A DNA stretch of 8,028 bases, taken from Thermoplasmata archaeon (GTDB lineage: Archaea > Thermoplasmatota > Thermoplasmata > Thermoplasmatales > Thermoplasmataceae). The position numbers and the translations under genes are program-made. Below the pieces are notes generated by a model, which searched no databases, was not told the origin of the DNA, and saw only the letters and a program-made list of their open reading frames with translations. The stretch spans positions 1 to 8,028 of the forward strand of contig JAKAUD010000187.1 in the NCBI GenBank assembly GCA_021827885.1. The letters are read 5' to 3'. Below are positions 5,045-8,028 of this stretch, one piece after another; position 1 is the stretch's first letter; every line of letters begins with the position of its first letter.

Positions 5045-5299
5045 AACAATTATTAAAGCAGCAAAACTCGCAATTAGTATTGTATACTTATTAGAGGTGA
5101 TGAAATAATCACTTCATTATTATATATATTCTTTCATTTCGTTAAGATATAATCATAGAATGTCCCCAACACTGAATAAGTTAACACTTTTTCTTCCTAC
5201 AACTAGGGGAGAGAACTTTTATTTTTTAAAAAAAAAGAATCTATAGAAGCCAGCAGCCCCCCCCAAAAAATGCAATATTGCACTTTTGTTATGAGTGAA
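5045..5299. other. Intergenic region between PKD gene and operon B
   Basis: On the minus strand it holds the terminator-like tracts behind operon B (5282-5221). Next come about 60 bases without a recognised signal, two TATA-like boxes (TTATATC at 5152-5146 and AATATATATA at 5130-5121), an ATG at 5117 followed at once by TGA, and 23 sense codons in frame with the PKD gene that encode a hydrophobic helix. With TTATATC as the box, transcription would start near 5122, which would make the ATG at 5117 almost leaderless. Confidence 0.5.
5221..5282 (-). terminator. Likely terminator of operon B: palindrome and T-runs
   Basis: Eighteen bases beyond the winged-helix stop, the minus strand has the perfect 12-bp palindrome TGCAATATTGCA (5282-5271). 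It is followed directly by TTTTTT and then eight G, and further on by nine T (5236-5228) with an A-rich complement. Archaeal transcription commonly ends at T-runs, with or without a hairpin. Confidence 0.5.
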
Positions 5300-5566
5300 T
5301 TAGGTGACAATGGGAGAAACCCCCTCTTTTATTTTGTAGTAAGATTTAGTATGTGATCCTTTACCTCTGGTTATTCTCTGCAGCAAACCAGCTTTGTGCA
5401 TTTCTAGCAGAACCTTCGATAATCTTTGAGGGGAAATGTAAATACCTTTCTTTGAGATTTTATCAAACAGGAAAGAGGAATTAAAGAAGAATCTTGGATA
5501 ACTGCGCAAATAAGCAATTACTTGTCTCCATTCTTCCGATACGTCACCGGTAATGAGAAATTCTAT
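5300..5566 (-). CDS. Winged-helix DNA-binding protein, copy B (start unresolved)
   Basis: Counterpart of the copy at 68-331. Helix 1 (SEEWRQVIAYLRSYP), then FLFDKIS, a recognition-like helix SPQRLSKVLLEMHKAGLLQR, and a wing ITRGKGSHTKSYYKIKE. The frame contains no ATG or GTG; the only canonical candidate is TTG 5509, which falls in the middle of helix 1. Similarity to copy A (IEFL, V, EW) begins at the ATA at 5566-5564, overlapping the TAG of the 50-aa gene. GGAGGCGG lies upstream, just as in copy A. From the ATA it has 88 residues. The DNA-binding half is only weakly similar to copy A, while the neighbouring genes are about 76-79% identical. This suggests exchange or fast change of DNA-binding specificity. 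A hairpin with T-runs follows. Confidence 0.7.
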   Translation of the reverse strand: MEFLITGDVSEEWRQVIAYLRSYPRFFFNSSFLFDKISKKGIYISPQRLSKVLLEMHKAGLLQRITRGKGSHTKSYYKIKEGVSPIVT

Positions 5567-5715
5567 CTTGATCCGCCTCCAAATTTCCTGAATTTGAGAA
5601 TGTCCAGTATTGTGGTCCTGACTTCATGTCCCAGGATCTCAAGCTCATCCCTGGATAGGTCTCCTTTTACAATGATGGTGAGGCCTGGCCGTTCAAACAA
5701 AGTATGCCGCGGCAT
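5563..5715 (-). CDS. Conserved 50-aa protein, copy B
   Basis: Product begins MPRHTLFERPGLTIIVKGDL and ends ILKFRKFGGGSR; same length as the gene at 328-480. A longer frame is open upstream (from 5784), but it runs antiparallel to the logic of the operon, and the aligned start is ATG 5715. This ATG shares one base with the TGA of the upstream Cys-rich frame (TGATG) and is preceded by GGAAGGTG. As in copy A, its last codons contain GGAGGC followed by a TAG that overlaps the ATA of the winged-helix frame. The perfectly kept C-terminal block KFRKFGGGS, including its bases, may be selected for the translational signal as well as for the protein. Function unknown. Confidence 0.75.
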   Translation of the reverse strand: MPRHTLFERPGLTIIVKGDLSRDELEILGHEVRTTILDILKFRKFGGGSR

Positions 5716-5897
5716 CACAGCACCTTCCTGGCGATGAGTGTGTCTCCAGCGTGGACATGGAAACAATGTGTCCTGTCCTGGCACATCTCAAGCTCATTCC
5801 AATCACATTCTGGCCAGTTACAAACGGCTATAGTTTCTGAAGTGTCTGGCTGGATTTTTTCCCGGTGTGTCAGGCCTCAACACCATTGACATTTCAT
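5715..5897 (-). pseudogene. Cys-rich (zinc-ribbon-like) 60-codon gene with in-frame TGA
   Basis: ATG 5897 overlaps the stop of the 70-aa gene (TAATG). The frame begins MKCQWC, meets TGA at codon 7 (5879-5877), then runs open for 53 codons to a TGA that overlaps the next ATG (TGATG). The part after the internal stop has CNWPECDW, then EMCQDRTHCFHVH. With the first CxxC this gives six Cys and several His, a pattern that suits a small zinc-binding fold. Exact one-base overlaps at both ends strongly suggest that the whole frame was one gene. A single change (CGA or GGA to TGA) would explain the stop. A downstream ATG at codon 38 would give only 23 residues. Absent from copy A, where the 92-aa gene ends with the KVL and stop of this frame. 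Confidence 0.6.
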
Positions 5898-6109
5898 TAA
5901 ACAGCCTTCTCAACCAGTCTGCCTCGCCTGATTGCCTTTAAGATGACCTCAATACTGTAATCAGAATAGGGCCGGGCTATCCATTCACCTGGTTTTATTG
6001 GACATAGTTTTCCGGAGAATGACTTATCAGCCCTGTGGCCTTCTTTGGTTATTCTGATGAAGATTTTCCAGTCCCTGTCTAGGTTATACCTGCGTTCTAC
6101 TTCTTCCAC
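5897..6109 (-). CDS. 5'-truncated copy of the 92-aa protein gene (70 aa), copy B
   Basis: Aligns with residues 22 onward of the copy at 482-760: VERRYNLDRDW, KEGHRADKSF and PIKPGEWIARPYSDYSIEV are all kept, about 79% identity. The frame lacks the N-terminal 20 or so residues and the strong ribosome-binding site of copy A. The upstream DNA is instead the tail of the 99-aa gene. Codons matching PEEF are still present just ahead of the GTG at 6109, so the deletion junction lies near 6122. GTG 6109 is the only start candidate, and the nearest AAGGAGG lies 14 bases away, which is long. It may be expressed poorly, by coupling to the overlapping 99-aa gene, or not at all. Its TAA overlaps the ATG of the Cys-rich gene. 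Confidence 0.6.
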   Translation of the reverse strand: MEEVERRYNLDRDWKIFIRITKEGHRADKSFSGKLCPIKPGEWIARPYSDYSIEVILKAIRRGRLVEKAV

Positions 6110-6396
6110 AAATTCTTCAGGTGCCTCCTTTGAACGTACTTTTCTCTCTGTATTCTCTGTTCAGGATCGGGGAAAAATGTTGTCTTGATATCAAGGATCA
6201 ACGGATTCTTGTTTACAATGATGCAATCGTCCTGATGCCTTGACTGCCAGATGGACAATTGCCTTTCAGCTTCTGGGAGATCGTAATCAACTATTCCCAT
6301 CACTTCGGGGCTGCTGGCGGAGAGAGAATAGATTCTACCAACCAGAATGACACCGGTGATCTCCTCCTGGATCCGGTTATCCGAAAGGGAGATCAT
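6097..6396 (-). CDS. Conserved 99-aa protein of unknown function, copy B
   Basis: Homologous to the 109-aa gene at 1843-2172. The blocks EITGVILVGRIYSLSASSPE, DYDLPEAERQLSIWQSRHQD and TTFFPDPEQRIQREKY are all present. The last eight or so residues (HLKNLWKK) are an out-of-frame reading of the 5' end of the neighbouring 92-aa-type gene, the result of the deletion that brought the two together, so the native C-terminus is probably lost. The ATG at 6396 overlaps the TGA of the 42-aa gene exactly as in copy A. It overlaps the 70-aa gene by 13 bases. Family not recognised. Confidence 0.75.
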   Translation of the reverse strand: MISLSDNRIQEEITGVILVGRIYSLSASSPEVMGIVDYDLPEAERQLSIWQSRHQDDCIIVNKNPLILDIKTTFFPDPEQRIQREKYVQRRHLKNLWKK

Positions 6397-6521
6397 TGAG
6401 CGACCTCCTCCAGGAAGAACTCTAACAAAGAACTAACTTCATCAGGCGTCGGTTCAAGCTTCCTTTCTCTCCAGAATTGCGAAAGAAACGCCTTCTTTTC
6501 TGCTTCACCTGAAGGTAACAT
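6393..6521 (-). CDS. Conserved 42-aa helical protein, copy B
   Basis: Product begins MLPSGEAEKKAFLSQFWRER and ends EVSSLLEFFLEEVAQ; same length, start, GGAGGAA site and stop/start overlap as the gene at 2169-2297. Differences are nearly all conservative (R/K, E/D) apart from Leu25 to Thr. This is the best-conserved member of the operon, so it is probably central to whatever the unit does. With the upstream gene truncated, it may now be the first intact gene of operon B; no clear promoter is visible upstream. Confidence 0.75.
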   Translation of the reverse strand: MLPSGEAEKKAFLSQFWRERKLEPTPDEVSSLLEFFLEEVAQ

Positions 6522-6572
6522 GGTATTCCTCCGAGAAGTGCATCAAGGTGTCTAACGCCCGGTCGGAGCATC
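6505..6572 (-). pseudogene. Remnant of the 47-aa gene, copy B
   Basis: The last 22 codons (CSDRALDTLMHFSEEYHVTFR, then TGA) match the 3' part of the frame at 2281-2424. Upstream of the TGC codon the DNA is unrelated, and the frame has no start codon before a TAA about 27 codons further on. The junction at about 6572 marks the right edge of the duplicated unit. Confidence 0.6.
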
Positions 6573-6622
6573 GGGTTAAATTCCCACAATCTTTCCTTTT
6601 GTAACGTACTGAGGGAAAGTAT

Positions 6623-6730
6623 ATGTCATCAGCCAGGTTTAGGTGTGCTTATGCAGAATTTGAGGCTGTGCTGAACTAGATGAGAATGTTTTATCGAACA
6701 GAAGTATTGATGGAGAAAATTGCAACTTGA
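6623..6730 (+). pseudogene. Possible decayed reading frame upstream of the transporter
   Basis: ATG 6623, eight bases after GAGGG, opens a frame of 18 codons (MSSARFRCAYAEFEAVLN). It hits TAG at 6677-6679 and continues for 16 codons (MRMFYRTEVLMEKIAT) to TGA. The two halves read like one short protein with a nonsense change, perhaps the end of a lost gene. No family recognised; chance is a fair alternative. The rest of 6573-6763 shows nothing else except weak promoter-like AT stretches (TTTTAT near 6690, CATATT near 6731). Confidence 0.2.
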
Positions 6731-6763
6731 CATATTGTTTGAGGGTCCGCTTTCCAGTCGATA

Positions 6764-8017
6764 ATGGAAAAAATTATGCCTTCTGATAAAATTCAAAAAT
6801 TCTGCAGTGATGGGATTATCCTTAACCTATCTTACGGGGCATTTATCAGGGATGTCGGCCAGTATGTGATCTGGGTTATCATGAGCGTTTACCTTAACGA
6901 GGTACGTTCACTTTCTTATGTTAGCATAGGTGTCGTGTTTCTCATAGGAGGATTCCTGAGTGTACCACTTTCAATTTTAGGTGGTAACCTCATTGACAGG
7001 ATAGGAAGGAGAAAACTTGCCATTTTGATACCTTGGCTGATGAGTGCTCTATCACTTGGGCTATTTGCAATGATCTATTACGACTTGAATTTGTTGGTTC
7101 TTCTGGCGCTTTTCATAATCTCTGGCCCCATGGAATCCCTTCAGTATGTTACAATGAGCACCATCATTGCTGATGTTACCAGCGAGTCGGAGAGGATATC
7201 TGGATATAGCGCACTCCGCATCGCGTCGAACCTTGGAATCGGAATTGGGCTCGTTGTTGGAGGTTTTCTTTCCCAGTTTAACTATGCATTCATATTCCTG
7301 CTTTCTTTCGGTGGGTACGTCTCCGAAGGGGTCCTCTATTATTTCCGTATTCCGGAAACCTCACCATCTACTGCAGTATCAAAAGGGGAGCACCAGCCAA
7401 AGCGGAAAATTGTGCTGCCATTCAGGGATACATTTTTCATTGCAATTTCCCTAATTACATCGTTCGGATGGTTTTTCACCGGCATGTTCGAGAGTGCCCT
7501 GACTCCTCTGTATATGTCATCGGTGAATCATTTCAACCCATTTAGCATTACAATCCTATTTGCCATCAACAGTGCTGTCGTAATCGCTTTCCAGACGCCA
7601 ATAAACAAACTCTTGAGGAATGTGAGAGATTCCTTAAGGATAATTCTCGGGCTAATGCTCTATTCCGTGGCCTATCTTATATTCGCAGAGACCTCATTTT
7701 ACCTTGTGATAGCTATGGCAGCTGTTCTGTTGACTTTCGGGGAAAACATAGCATCGCCCGCATCTACTTCCCTGATCACAAAGATTGCTCCGGAGAAGAA
7801 CCGTGGAAGTTACCTTGGCTTCAATTCCTCGATTGCTAGCCTGATAAACCCATTCAGACCACTTGTTGGAACCTTTCTCCTTTCAGCTACGGTTGCTGAG
7901 CCAAGTCTTTCCTGGATAGTGCTCTCCATGGTCAGTTTCCTCATAGCATTACTCTTCCTCGTCCTCTTCAGAAGGATATCACAACGAAGAAACAGTGTCA
8001 GTCGCAGTCCTCTTTAA
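6764..8017 (+). CDS. Major facilitator superfamily transporter, 12 helices (417 aa)
   Basis: Secondary transporter in the cytoplasmic membrane, substrate not predictable. Twelve hydrophobic segments can be counted, with a longer charged loop after helix 6 (about residues 204-220, SPSTAVSKGEHQPKRK). The family's motif A is clear between helices 2 and 3: GGNLIDRIGRRK at about 73-84. Helix 5 carries RIASNLGIGIGLVVGGF, as in drug/H+ antiporter-like members. A weaker motif-A relic, INKLLRNVRDSLR, follows helix 8. Length is normal and the gene looks intact. ATG 6764 is taken as the start; ATG 6776 is possible. The GAGGG at 6741 is rather far, and CATATT at 6731 would allow a nearly leaderless transcript. 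It is the only plus-strand gene, diverging from operon B, and looks like ordinary chromosomal or cargo content, not part of the unit. Confidence 0.85.
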   Translation: MEKIMPSDKIQKFCSDGIILNLSYGAFIRDVGQYVIWVIMSVYLNEVRSLSYVSIGVVFLIGGFLSVPLSILGGNLIDRIGRRKLAILIPWLMSALSLGLFAMIYYDLNLLVLLALFIISGPMESLQYVTMSTIIADVTSESERISGYSALRIASNLGIGIGLVVGGFLSQFNYAFIFLLSFGGYVSEGVLYYFRIPETSPSTAVSKGEHQPKRKIVLPFRDTFFIAISLITSFGWFFTGMFESALTPLYMSSVNHFNPFSITILFAINSAVVIAFQTPINKLLRNVRDSLRIILGLMLYSVAYLIFAETSFYLVIAMAAVLLTFGENIASPASTSLITKIAPEKNRGSYLGFNSSIASLINPFRPLVGTFLLSATVAEPSLSWIVLSMVSFLIALLFLVLFRRISQRRNSVSRSPL

Positions 8018-8028
8018 ACCTTGTGCCC

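Larger units (their letters stand above)
5300..6572 (-). repeat. Operon copy B of the duplicated small-gene unit
   Basis: Same orientation as copy A, about 2.9 kb away, with the surface-protein genes between them. Homology to A starts abruptly at 6572 inside the 47-aa gene. It jumps at about 6122 (copy A's 274-aa gene and the 5' end of the 92-aa gene are missing) and carries about 180 extra bases at 5716-5896 (the Cys-rich gene). It fades within the winged-helix gene. Confidence 0.8.

Noticed and set aside
5563..5784. Longer 73-codon version of the copy B 50-aa gene starting at 5784
   Set aside because: Homology to copy A begins exactly at ATG 5715. The extra codons lie in another frame over the Cys-rich gene.
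2882..5879. Genome-wide recoding of TAG (pyrrolysine) or TGA (selenocysteine) to explain the two interrupted genes
   Set aside because: TAG and TGA both end other well-supported genes in the window, and no recoding machinery is visible; independent nonsense mutations in a decaying island are simpler.

Overview
This window looks like accessory DNA from an archaeon, most likely of the Thermoplasmata. The signs are archaeal TATA-like boxes (one is TTTAAATA), strong GGAGG ribosome-binding sites in chains of overlapping small genes, heavy use of AGG/AGA and ATA codons, and a PKD-domain surface protein rich in N-glycosylation sequons. The lineage is an inference; no rRNA or marker gene is present.

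All genes except the last run on the minus strand. Read right to left, the first block is operon copy B (about 6572 to 5300). It holds a 47-aa gene remnant, a 42-aa gene, a 99-aa gene, a 70-aa gene, a Cys-rich small gene interrupted by TGA, a 50-aa gene and a winged-helix gene, followed by a hairpin and T-runs. Next come a PKD surface protein (5044-3668), a four-helix membrane protein (3656-3270) and a doubtful 39-codon frame. Then come a TATA box and a structured leader (3124-3048) ahead of a secreted or membrane protein gene broken by an in-frame TAG (3040-2432). That gene runs straight into operon copy A (2424-68): 47-aa, 42-aa, 109-aa, a 274-aa ribbon-helix-helix protein with its own palindromic operator, 92-aa, 50-aa and winged helix. 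A second copy of the leader (70-9) follows and runs off the window edge. On the plus strand at the right end is one complete 12-helix MFS transporter (6764-8017).

The main result is a twice-present operon of small protein families that I do not recognise. Five of its members are shared by the two copies, often at about 75-90% amino-acid identity, with stop/start overlaps. The copies differ by what look like reciprocal deletions: B lacks the ribbon-helix-helix gene and the 5' end of the 92-aa gene, and A lacks the Cys-rich gene. In both copies the winged-helix frame is conserved upstream of any usable start codon. This points to a -1 frameshift out of the 50-aa gene or to an AUA start.

The second result is the leader repeat. 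Its two copies show one compensatory base-pair change. It begins where transcription should start, and it can form mutually exclusive stems, one of which hides the ribosome-binding site of the next gene. The order leader, membrane gene, operon, leader suggests a repeating cassette that continues to the left of the window. Two nonsense codons and one apparently displaced start show that parts of the island are decaying, or are recoded.
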